DNA from: Pseudomonas arsenicoxydans
GTDB taxonomy: Bacteria; Pseudomonadota; Gammaproteobacteria; Pseudomonadales; Pseudomonadaceae
Assembly (NCBI RefSeq): GCF_006438915.1
Contig: NZ_RCZE01000006.1
Span: 310,001 to 374,000, forward strand
Length of the DNA: 64,000 bases
Reading direction: 5' to 3'
The notes below the pieces were generated by a model. That model saw nothing but the letters and a program-made list of their open reading frames with translations, had not been told where the DNA came from and made no database searches. How positions within the stretch are numbered: position 1 is the stretch's first letter; each line of letters opens with the position of its first letter. The translations under genes were made by a program, and so were the position numbers. Below, piece after piece: positions 9,773-18,104 of the stretch.

Positions 9773-11575
9773 TCAGAACCACTCATCCTGCATGTTCAAA
9801 CACACATCATCCCGCGCCTCAAGAATCGCCAGCTCATGGTGACAACCCGGCACTTCCCACGTCAGGAAATACCGCGCCGCCTGCAGCTTGCCCTTATAAA
9901 AGCTCACATCCGCCGCATTACCCTTGGCCAATCCTTCCTCAGCCCGAATCGCCTGTTCCAGCCAGCGCCAGCCAATCACCGTGTGCCCAAACACTTTCAG
10001 GTACAGCGCCGAGTTCGCCAGGCTGCTGTTGACCTTGCCCTGCGCCAGATCAGTCAGCAGGCCAATGGTCACGGTTTGCAGGCGTGACACCAGTTTCTCC
10101 AGCGGTTCACGCAATGCGGTCAGGGATTCATACGTCTGCGCCCGCGCGCCGGTGTCGGCGATCAACTGGATCAATTGCTTGAGCCCCGCACCACCGTTCT
10201 GCGCCAGTTTGCGGCCCAGCAAGTCCAGCGACTGAATACCGTGCGTCCCTTCATGAATCGGGTTTAGACGGTTGTCTCGGTAGTACTGCTCAACCGGGTA
10301 TTCACGGGTGTAGCCGTGGCCGCCAAGAATCTGGATCGCCAATTCGTTGGCCTTGAGGCAAAACTCCGACGGCCAGGATTTGACGATGGGCGTCAGCAAA
10401 TCCAGCAGTTCATGGGCCTGTTTGCGCTCGGCTTCAGTTTCAAGCGTGGTGGTGTCATCGAACAATCGCGCGGCGTACAACCCGAGGTCGAACGAACCTT
10501 CAACGTAGGCCTTCTGCGTCAGCAACATGCGCTTGACGTCGGCGTGCTGAATGATCGCCACTGGTGCGGTGTTCGGGTCCTTGCTGTCCGACACGCGACC
10601 TTGCGGACGTTCCCTGGCGTATTCCAGCGAGTACAAATAGCCGGCGTAACCGAGCATCACCGCGCCCATGCCGACACCGATCCGCGCTTCGTTCATCATC
10701 TGGAACATGTAGCTCAAGCCGTGGTGCGGCTTGCCCACCAGGTAGCCGACACACTCGCCGTTGTCGCCGAAATTCAGCGCGGTGGACGTGGTGCCGCGCC
10801 AGCCCATCTTGTGGAACAACCCGGCCAGCAACACATCGTTGCGCTTGCCGAGGCTGCCGTCATCGTTGACCAGGAACTTGGGCACGATGAACAGTGAAAT
10901 ACCCTTCACCCCGGCCGGTGCGTCCGGCAGCTTGGCCAGCACCATGTGCACGATGTTTTCAGACAGCGGGTGATCGCCGCCGGAGATGAAAATCTTGTTG
11001 CCCTTGAGGCGATAAGTGCCGTCGGACGCAGGTTCGGCGCGGGTACGAATGTCCGACAGCGACGAGCCGGCATGCGGCTCGGTCAGGGCCATGGTGCCGA
11101 AGAAGCGGCCGTCAATCATTGGTTGCAGGAAGCGCTGTTTCTGCTCCTCGGTGCCGAAACTTTCAATCAGGTTCGCCGCGCCCATGGTCAAGAACGGGTA
11201 CGAAGTGGACGCCGCGTTGGCCGATTGAAAATGCGCGAAGCACGCCTGGGACAGCAGCGTAGGAAGCTGCATGCCGCCCGCGTCGAAACTGCGCGCGGCG
11301 TTGAGGAAACCGGCTTCGAGGAACGCATCCACCGCCGGTTTAACTTCCGGAATCAGAATCGCCTGACCGTCCTCGTAGCGCGGCTCGTTCTCGTCGCCCT
11401 TGCGGTTGTGCGGAGCGAAGAATTTTTCGGCGATGTTGCGGGCGGTGCCGATGGCGGCATCGAAGGTCTCGCGATTGTGCTCGGCGAAACGCTCACGCTG
11501 GGTCAGGCCCTCGGCATCGAGGACTTCATACAGCTCGAAAGCCAGATTGCGGGAACTGAGCAACGTCTCGGACAT
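9773..11575 (-). CDS. Acyl-CoA dehydrogenase (C-terminal extended family)
   Basis: 600-residue FAD flavoprotein predicted to carry out the first alpha,beta-dehydrogenation step of fatty acyl-CoA beta-oxidation. It has the N-terminal helical domain, the central beta domain with the FAD signature (TMALTEPHAGSSLSDIRTRA and GNKIFISGGDHPLSENI), the C-terminal helical domain (RIGVGMGAVMLGYAGYLYS; QILGGHGYTREYPVEQYYRDNR...EGTHGIQ) and an added C-terminal region of about 120 residues typical of the 600-residue subfamily. ATG 11575 has GGTAGG five bases upstream. It corresponds to PA5020. The chain-length preference is not evident. Confidence 0.9.
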   Translation of the reverse strand: MSETLLSSRNLAFELYEVLDAEGLTQRERFAEHNRETFDAAIGTARNIAEKFFAPHNRKGDENEPRYEDGQAILIPEVKPAVDAFLEAGFLNAARSFDAGGMQLPTLLSQACFAHFQSANAASTSYPFLTMGAANLIESFGTEEQKQRFLQPMIDGRFFGTMALTEPHAGSSLSDIRTRAEPASDGTYRLKGNKIFISGGDHPLSENIVHMVLAKLPDAPAGVKGISLFIVPKFLVNDDGSLGKRNDVLLAGLFHKMGWRGTTSTALNFGDNGECVGYLVGKPHHGLSYMFQMMNEARIGVGMGAVMLGYAGYLYSLEYARERPQGRVSDSKDPNTAPVAIIQHADVKRMLLTQKAYVEGSFDLGLYAARLFDDTTTLETEAERKQAHELLDLLTPIVKSWPSEFCLKANELAIQILGGHGYTREYPVEQYYRDNRLNPIHEGTHGIQSLDLLGRKLAQNGGAGLKQLIQLIADTGARAQTYESLTALREPLEKLVSRLQTVTIGLLTDLAQGKVNSSLANSALYLKVFGHTVIGWRWLEQAIRAEEGLAKGNAADVSFYKGKLQAARYFLTWEVPGCHHELAILEARDDVCLNMQDEWF

Positions 11576-11694
11576 GGCGGCCTACCTTTTTTTGGAATGG
11601 TCCGAGTCTAGGCGTGGGAATAAAGGCTGAACAGGATGATTGATGAGCGTGATGGTAGATCAGAGCACCGACTTACCAGACACCACAAAACAAA

Positions 11695-11784
11695 TGTGGG
11701 AGCGGGCTTGCTCGCGAATGCGGTGCATCAGTCGATGTTGATGTCGACTGACACTCCGCCTTCGCGAGCAAGCCCGCTCCCACA
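11695..11784. repeat. REP pair, type A
   Basis: TGTGGGAGCGGGCTTGCTCG (11695 on) and its inverted copy ending in CCGCTCCCACA (11784), separated by 42 bases containing a short GATGTTGATGTCGAC motif. REP doublet between the acyl-CoA dehydrogenase start and the putA stop. Confidence 0.88.
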
Positions 11785-11834
11785 AGGGTTCTGCATTCCA
11801 GGCGTCCATCGCGGCTGCCTGGATTTGAAGTGGT

Positions 11835-14800
11835 TTAGCCGATCGTCATCAAGCTCGCATTACCACCTGCCGCAGCCGTGTTAACGCTCAACGCCCGTTC
11901 AATCACCAAACGCTCCAGCGCAATGTTGGTCTCGCCTTGCGACAAGCCATGAACACCGACAATGGCGCCCGCACGCTTGGCCACTTGCTGGCACACCGCA
12001 CGCAACTGGTCGGAATGGCCATGATGCAGAACCGCATCAAATACCACTTCGTCCTTGTTCCAGTCGGACACCAGCTTGATCCGTGCCTGAACTTCTTTCG
12101 GCAGGCGTGCGAACAACGCCTTGCTCACGTCAGATTCCGGCCACACTGCCGAACCACCGACAGCCAACACCGCCGCCAGTTGAGTCAACAGATCGCCTTC
12201 AACCTCGGCCAGACACAGCACGTGTTCACGCGGCAGGATGGCGTAGCTGTTGCGCTCGCCGGTCGGGCCGGCCAGCACACGGGTGATCCCGCTTTGCGAT
12301 TGCGCCGTGAACTGCACGCACAGGGTGCTCAGGTCAGCAAACTTGTTGCTGTCAGCCCAGGCTTTCAGGGCAGTCAGCGGCTTGCTCATGGAATCACGCA
12401 GACGAACGTCCGGCGCGACGAGGGCGTCGCCACGAGCGAAGGATTGTTCGATCGCATCGGTAGGACGTGTCGACAGCAGGCGGTACAGGTACAGCGGACC
12501 ACCAGCCTTCGGACCCGTACCCGACAAACCTTCACCACCGAACGGCTGCACACCCACCACAGCACCCACAATGTTGCGGTTCACGTAGACGTTACCGGCG
12601 TTGACGTTGTCGATCACCTTGGCGATGGTCTCGTCGATACGCGTGTGCACGCCCAGCGTCAGGCCATAGCCGGAAGCGTTGATCTGACCGATCAGTTGAT
12701 CGATGTCTTTGCGCTTGTAGCGAACCACGTGCAGCACCGGGCCGAAGATCTCCCGTTGCAGCTCGTCGAAGCTTTCCAGCTCGATCAGGGTCGGCATCAC
12801 GAAGGTGCCGCGTTTGACTTCTTCGCTGTTGGCGATCGCCACCTGGTACACGTTGCGACCTTTGTCGCGCATGGCCTGGATGTGCTTCTCGATGCCAGCC
12901 TTGGCTTCGGCGTCGATCACCGGGCCGATGTCGACGGACAGGCGCTCCGGATTACCGAGACGGCATTCAGCCATGGCGCCCTTGAGCATTTCGATGACAC
13001 GGTCAGCGGAATCTTCCTGCAAGCACAGGACGCGCAGTGCCGAGCAACGTTGGCCGGCGCTGTCGAAGGCCGACGACACCACGTCGATCACCACTTGTTC
13101 GGTCAGTGCCGAAGAGTCGACGATCATCGCGTTCTGGCCACCGGTTTCGGCGATCAGCGGGATCGGACGGCCCTGGGCATCCAGGCGACCGGCGATGTTG
13201 CGTTGCAGCAAACGAGCGACTTCGGTCGAACCGGTGAACATCACGCCTTTAACGCGATCGTCACCTACCAGTCCAGCGCCGACTGTTTCGCCACGGCCCG
13301 GCAGCAGTTGCAGCACGCCTTCCGGAATCCCGGCTTCGAGCAGCAAACGCACGGCTTGAGCCGCCACCAGCGGAGTTTGTTCCGCAGGCTTGGCCAATAC
13401 CGGGTTACCGGCAGCCAGTGCCGCCGCGACTTGACCACTGAAGATGGCCAGCGGGAAGTTCCACGGGCTGATGCACACCACCGGACCCAGTGGGCGATGG
13501 GCGTCGTTGGTGAAATCGTTGCGCGCCTGCACCGCGTAATAACGCAGGAAATCCACGGCTTCACGCACTTCGGCGATGGCGTTGGCAAAGGTCTTGCCGG
13601 CTTCGCGAGCCAGCAGGCCCATCAGCGGCTGGATCTCGCCTTCCATCAAATCGGCGGCACGTTCCAGAATCGCAGCGCGTTCGGCGGGCGGAGTGGCCTG
13701 CCAGATCGGTGCGGCGTTCAAGGCGCAATGGATCGCGTTGTCGACGTCTTCGACGGTGGCTTCCTGCACATGGCCAACCACGTCACGCAGATCGGACGGG
13801 TTCAAAACCGGCACAGGGGTTTCAGTGCTGGAGGCGCAACCGAGCATCGGCGCGGCTTTCCAGTGGTTGTGAGCAGTGGCCAGCAAGGCGCAGGACAGCG
13901 AAGCCAAACGATGTTCGTTGGCCATGTCGATGCCGCTGGAGTTGGCGCGCTCGGCACCATAAAGATCACGCGGCAGCGGGATACGCGGGTGCGGCAGGCC
14001 GAAGCCGCCTTCCAGCGTCGCCATCTGCTCGATGCTGGCCACTGGATCGGCCACCAGCTCCTGGATCGAAATGGATTGGTCGGCGATACGGTTGACGAAC
14101 GAAGTGTTCGCACCGTTTTCCAGCAGACGACGTACCAGGTACGCCAGCAGCGTTTCGTGCGTACCGACCGGAGCGTACACGCGGCACGGACGGTTCAGCT
14201 TGCCTTCGGACACTTTGCCTACAACCTGTTCGTACAGCGGTTCACCCATGCCGTGCAGGCACTGGAACTCATACTGACCCGGGTAATAGTTCTGACCGGC
14301 AATATGGTAAATGGCTGACAGGGTGTGGGCGTTGTGCGTGGCGAATTGCGGGTAAATGACTTCCGGCACCGACAGCAACTTGCGGGCGCAAGCAATGTAG
14401 GAAACGTCGGTGTACACCTTGCGCGTGTAGACCGGATAGCCTTCCAGGCCTTCGACCTGGGCGCGCTTGATTTCGCTGTCCCAGTACGCGCCTTTCACCA
14501 GACGGATCATCAGGCGATGACGGCTGCGGCGAGCCAGGTCGATCACGTAATCGATCACGTACGGGCAACGCTTTTGATACGCCTGGATCACGAAACCGAT
14601 GCCGTTCCAGCCGGTCAGTTGCGGCTCGAAGCACAGGCGCTCCAGCAGATCCAGCGACAGCTCGAGGCGGTCGGCTTCTTCGGCGTCGATGTTCAGGCCG
14701 ATGTCGTACTGCTTGGCCAGCAAGGTCAGCGACAACAGGCGCGGGTACAACTCGTCCATCACACGTTCGTACTGCGCGCGGCTGTAACGTGGGTGCAGTG

Positions 14801-15785
14801 CAGACAGCTTGATGGAAATGCCCGGGCCTTCATAAATCCCGCGACCGTGAGACGCTTTGCCGATCGAGTGGATGGCTTGTTCGTACGAGGCCAGGTACTT
14901 CTGCGCATCGTGCTCGGTCAGTGCCGCTTCACCCAGCATGTCGTAGGAATAGCGGAATCCCTTGGCTTCGAACTTGCTCGCATTGGCCAGGGCTTCGGCG
15001 ATGGTTTCGCCGGTGACGAACTGCTCGCCCATCAGGCGCATGGCCATGTCGACGCCCTTGCGGATCATCGGCTCGCCGCTCTTGCCGATGATGCGGCTCA
15101 GGGACGAGGTCAAACCTGCTTCGTTATGCGTGGCGACCAGTTTGCCGGTCAGCAGCAGGCCCCAAGTGGCAGCGTTGACGAACAGCGACGGGCTGTTGCC
15201 CAAGTGCGGGTGCCAGTTGCCGGTGCTGATCTTGTCGCGGATCAGCGCGTCACGGGTGCCTTTGTCCGGAATGCGCAGCAGCGCTTCGGCCAGGCACATC
15301 AGCGCTACGCCTTCCTGGGACGACAGGGAAAATTCCTGCAACAGGCCCTGAACAATCCCGGCACGGCCACCGGCACTTTTCTGATTACGCAGCTTCTCGG
15401 CAATCGAGGAGGCCAGTTTGTTGGTGGCTTCAGCCATCGCTGCCGGCAGACGCGCCTGCTCGATCAGCATCGGCACCACTTCCGGCTCCGGGCGACGGTA
15501 AGCGGCGGTGATCGAAGCGCGCAGCACCGATTGCGGCAGGATGCTTTCTGCGAATTCGAGGAAGCACTGGTGAGCATGATCCAGAGGCGCATCGACGGCG
15601 TCGTCGGAATCCTTGGTCAAACCGCTCAGCTCCGTCAGGGTTGCACCACCCTCGAGTTTTTCCAGGTAATTGAAAATTGCCTGCTTGATCAGCCAGTGCG
15701 GCGTGCGATCAATCGAGGTCGCGGCAGCCTTGAGGCGCTCGCGGGTCGGGTCGTCAAGTTTGACCCCAAGGGTGGTGGTAGCCAT
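11835..15785 (-). CDS. putA: Trifunctional PutA: regulator, proline dehydrogenase, P5C dehydrogenase
   Basis: 1316-residue enzyme that oxidises proline to glutamate in two coupled steps and, when not membrane-bound, represses the put genes. An N-terminal ribbon-helix-helix DNA-binding domain (TTLGVKLDDPTRERLKAAA, residues 2-50) is followed by the FAD-dependent proline dehydrogenase barrel (about 260-560) and the NAD-dependent aldehyde dehydrogenase domain (about 650-1110). That domain shows the GPVVCISPWNFPLAIF and AETGGQNAMIVDSS motifs and the catalytic Cys at about 914 (AGQRCSALR). A C-terminal domain closes the substrate tunnel. ATG 15785 has a GAGGAT ribosome site. The length matches P. 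putida PutA (about 1317). It is divergent from putP, with operator-like sites between them. Confidence 0.97.
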   Translation of the reverse strand: MATTTLGVKLDDPTRERLKAAATSIDRTPHWLIKQAIFNYLEKLEGGATLTELSGLTKDSDDAVDAPLDHAHQCFLEFAESILPQSVLRASITAAYRRPEPEVVPMLIEQARLPAAMAEATNKLASSIAEKLRNQKSAGGRAGIVQGLLQEFSLSSQEGVALMCLAEALLRIPDKGTRDALIRDKISTGNWHPHLGNSPSLFVNAATWGLLLTGKLVATHNEAGLTSSLSRIIGKSGEPMIRKGVDMAMRLMGEQFVTGETIAEALANASKFEAKGFRYSYDMLGEAALTEHDAQKYLASYEQAIHSIGKASHGRGIYEGPGISIKLSALHPRYSRAQYERVMDELYPRLLSLTLLAKQYDIGLNIDAEEADRLELSLDLLERLCFEPQLTGWNGIGFVIQAYQKRCPYVIDYVIDLARRSRHRLMIRLVKGAYWDSEIKRAQVEGLEGYPVYTRKVYTDVSYIACARKLLSVPEVIYPQFATHNAHTLSAIYHIAGQNYYPGQYEFQCLHGMGEPLYEQVVGKVSEGKLNRPCRVYAPVGTHETLLAYLVRRLLENGANTSFVNRIADQSISIQELVADPVASIEQMATLEGGFGLPHPRIPLPRDLYGAERANSSGIDMANEHRLASLSCALLATAHNHWKAAPMLGCASSTETPVPVLNPSDLRDVVGHVQEATVEDVDNAIHCALNAAPIWQATPPAERAAILERAADLMEGEIQPLMGLLAREAGKTFANAIAEVREAVDFLRYYAVQARNDFTNDAHRPLGPVVCISPWNFPLAIFSGQVAAALAAGNPVLAKPAEQTPLVAAQAVRLLLEAGIPEGVLQLLPGRGETVGAGLVGDDRVKGVMFTGSTEVARLLQRNIAGRLDAQGRPIPLIAETGGQNAMIVDSSALTEQVVIDVVSSAFDSAGQRCSALRVLCLQEDSADRVIEMLKGAMAECRLGNPERLSVDIGPVIDAEAKAGIEKHIQAMRDKGRNVYQVAIANSEEVKRGTFVMPTLIELESFDELQREIFGPVLHVVRYKRKDIDQLIGQINASGYGLTLGVHTRIDETIAKVIDNVNAGNVYVNRNIVGAVVGVQPFGGEGLSGTGPKAGGPLYLYRLLSTRPTDAIEQSFARGDALVAPDVRLRDSMSKPLTALKAWADSNKFADLSTLCVQFTAQSQSGITRVLAGPTGERNSYAILPREHVLCLAEVEGDLLTQLAAVLAVGGSAVWPESDVSKALFARLPKEVQARIKLVSDWNKDEVVFDAVLHHGHSDQLRAVCQQVAKRAGAIVGVHGLSQGETNIALERLVIERALSVNTAAAGGNASLMTIG

Positions 15786-15856
15786 TTTTTTATCCTCATG
15801 TTTGCCACGACCGCGTGGCATCAGCTGGCGGCAAGATTAGCTGCGCAACCGTTGAG

Positions 15857-15873
15857 GTGCAACCGGGTGCAAC
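15857..15873. promoter_or_regulatory. Two PutA-operator-like sites near putA
   Basis: GTGCAAC occurs at 15857-15863 and again at 15867-15873, exactly 10 bases (one helical turn) apart, 72-88 bases upstream of the putA start. PutA ribbon-helix-helix proteins bind GTTGCA-type sites (reverse complement TGCAAC). Two sites on the same DNA face would suit cooperative binding and autorepression. Confidence 0.6.
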
Positions 15874-16022
15874 CCTTTTTTTGTCGGAATAATAAGCAGC
15901 TCGTCAGGAATTAAATTCCGGTACATCCGTACTGCTTCTGCTTGGTGCTTTACTTCTAGAAACATCGCGTGACTGCGCTAAAAGGGAGCAAAAACCGGCC
16001 GGTTTCGCGGAAAACGGAGTGG

Positions 16023-16117
16023 GTGCAACTAATTCTCACGAAATGGGTTGCACCTTATTTGGGTTGTTGAATAGGATTCGCGCCCCAAGGTGCAACCGGA
16101 TGAAAAGTCGGTGCACC
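16023..16117. promoter_or_regulatory. PutA-operator-like cluster near putP
   Basis: GTGCAAC at 16023-16029, its inverse GTTGCAC at 16047-16053, GTGCAAC at 16090-16096 and a weaker GTGCACC at 16111-16117. With the pair near putA they make five good sites in the 462-base divergent gap, which holds no gene. This fits PutA control of both promoters in the absence of proline. Core promoter boxes could not be assigned with confidence. Confidence 0.6.
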
Positions 16118-16247
16118 GGCTGATGGCTTTCCTGGGGAAACATCAGTCATAAATGCGCGGGCTTTGAAATCGTCTGATCAAACGTGGTCGTTTGTCAGCG
16201 GGTTCACACGCTGGCGCTACATAAAAACAAAGCCAGGGCATCACAGA

Positions 16248-17732
16248 ATGAGCGTAAGCAATCCAACCCTGATCACGTTCGTGATCTACATCGCAGCAAT
16301 GGTGCTGATCGGCTTGATGGCCTATCGCTCCACCAACAACCTTTCTGACTACATTCTGGGCGGTCGCAGCCTGGGCAGCGTCGTCACGGCCTTGTCCGCC
16401 GGCGCTTCCGACATGAGTGGCTGGTTGTTGATGGGCCTGCCGGGCGCCATCTACATGTCTGGCCTGTCCGAAAGCTGGATCGCCATTGGCCTGATCATCG
16501 GTGCTTACCTGAACTGGCTGTTCGTCGCTGGCCGTCTGCGTGTGCAGACCGAGCACAACGGCGATGCGCTGACCCTGCCGGATTACTTTGCCAGCCGTTT
16601 CGAAGATAAAAGCGGCCTGCTGCGGATCATTTCTGCGGTGGTGATCCTGGTGTTCTTCACCATTTACTGCGCTTCCGGCATCGTCGCTGGCGCCCGTCTG
16701 TTTGAAAGCACCTTCGGCATGTCCTACGAGACGGCGCTGTGGGCCGGCGCTGCGGCGACGATTGCCTACACCTTCGTCGGCGGTTTCCTCGCCGTGAGCT
16801 GGACCGATACCGTACAAGCCACGCTGATGATTTTCGCGCTGTTGCTGACGCCAATCATCGTGCTGCTCGCCACCGGCGGCATCGACACCACCTTCCTGGC
16901 CATCGAAGCGCAAGACCCAAGCAACTTCGACATGCTGAAAAACACCACCTTCATCGGCATCATCTCGCTGATGGGCTGGGGCCTGGGCTACTTCGGCCAG
17001 CCGCACATCCTTGCGCGCTTCATGGCGGCGGATTCGGTCAAGTCGATCGCCAACGCCCGTCGTATCTCCATGACCTGGATGATCCTGTGCCTGGGCGGCA
17101 CCGTTGCAGTGGGCTTCTTCGGTATTGCCTACTTCTCGGCGAACCCTGACCTGGCCGCACCTGTGACCGAAAACCACGAGCGCGTGTTCATCGAACTGGC
17201 GAAAATCCTCTTCAACCCATGGGTTGCCGGTGTATTGCTGTCGGCCATTCTGGCTGCCGTGATGAGTACCTTGAGCTGCCAGTTGCTGGTGTGCTCGAGC
17301 GCCCTGACCGAAGACTTCTACAAAACCTTCCTGCGTAAATCCGCTTCCCAGGTCGAACTGGTCTGGGTCGGCCGCGCCATGGTGCTGGTGGTTGCCCTGA
17401 TCGCCATCGCGTTGGCCGCCAACCCGGAAAACCGCGTACTGGGTCTGGTCAGCTACGCCTGGGCAGGTTTCGGTGCTGCGTTCGGTCCGGTTGTACTGAT
17501 TTCCGTGATCTGGAAAGACATGACCCGCAACGGCGCACTGGCCGGCATCCTGGTCGGCGCGATCACCGTGATCGTGTGGAAACACTTCGAACTGCTGGGC
17601 CTGTACGAAATCATCCCTGGTTTCATCTTCGCCAGCCTGGCGATCTACATCGTCAGCAAACTGGGTTCGCCGACTCACGGCATGCTTCAGCGCTTTGCTG
17701 CGGCCGAGGCAGATTTCCGCCTGAACAAGTGA
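16248..17732 (+). CDS. putP: Sodium/proline symporter PutP
   Basis: 494-residue solute:sodium symporter that brings in proline for PutA. It starts at ATG 16248 (MSVSNPTLITFVIYIAAMVL); the frame is open upstream but this start gives the family N-terminus and length (E. coli PutP 502). About 13 membrane helices are predicted. Conserved SSS-family segments include YILGGRSLGSVVTALSAGAS with the Na+-site region near residues 50-60, and the GWGLGYFGQPHILARFMA loop. A strong terminator follows within 40 bases. Together with putA it makes a self-contained proline-use module. Confidence 0.97.
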   Translation: MSVSNPTLITFVIYIAAMVLIGLMAYRSTNNLSDYILGGRSLGSVVTALSAGASDMSGWLLMGLPGAIYMSGLSESWIAIGLIIGAYLNWLFVAGRLRVQTEHNGDALTLPDYFASRFEDKSGLLRIISAVVILVFFTIYCASGIVAGARLFESTFGMSYETALWAGAAATIAYTFVGGFLAVSWTDTVQATLMIFALLLTPIIVLLATGGIDTTFLAIEAQDPSNFDMLKNTTFIGIISLMGWGLGYFGQPHILARFMAADSVKSIANARRISMTWMILCLGGTVAVGFFGIAYFSANPDLAAPVTENHERVFIELAKILFNPWVAGVLLSAILAAVMSTLSCQLLVCSSALTEDFYKTFLRKSASQVELVWVGRAMVLVVALIAIALAANPENRVLGLVSYAWAGFGAAFGPVVLISVIWKDMTRNGALAGILVGAITVIVWKHFELLGLYEIIPGFIFASLAIYIVSKLGSPTHGMLQRFAAAEADFRLNK

Positions 17733-17765
17733 TGGGCTGAGGCTCTGACTTTTCGCCGAAACTGA

Positions 17766-17804
17766 AAACGGCCCGCTTCCTTATGGAGACGGGCCGTTTT
17801 TTTT
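17766..17804 (+). terminator. Rho-independent terminator after putP
   Basis: A 10-base stem AAACGGCCCG / CGGGCCGTTT (17766-17775 with 17790-17799), a 14-base loop and a run of eight T, starting 33 bases after the putP stop. Confidence 0.92.
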
Positions 17805-17834
17805 GGCGCAGATCTCGTGTTATTGAAATTCCAA

Positions 17835-17939
17835 TGTGGGAGCGGGCTTGCTCGCGAAGGCTGCATCACATTCAACATATCAGGTGACTGACAAACCGCT
17901 TTCGCGAGCAAGTCGAATCGTCGCACCGCCGCTCCCACA
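17835..17939. repeat. REP pair, type A, right arm interrupted
   Basis: The left arm TGTGGGAGCGGGCTTGCTCG is intact. The right arm reads TTCGCGAGCAAG, then about 17 unrelated bases (GTCGAATCGTCGCACCG), then CCGCTCCCACA, so the stem has a bulge in its middle. The rest of the gap up to the vgrG start at 18105 shows nothing I can assign. Confidence 0.8.
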
Positions 17940-18104
17940 TGTGATTGGTGGTGGTTTTGAGGGAGATGTCTGTAGCCAAACGCACCGATTCTTGAAGGAC
18001 AAATCTCTTAAAAAGTAGGGAAAATCTGATTTCCTTGTCCCTCCCTCAACACCCCTTGTCGCTCATGCAGAATCGCCCGCCTTCATTCTGCAGAGACACA
18101 TCGG

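Noticed and set aside
11937..14318. Long open frame (793 codons) antisense to putA
   Set aside because: Low-complexity His/Gln/Arg-rich translation typical of an antisense shadow; putA is complete and unambiguous.
17940..18104. Sigma-54 promoter before vgrG
   Set aside because: No TGGCAC-N5-TTGC match was found; no promoter could be assigned.
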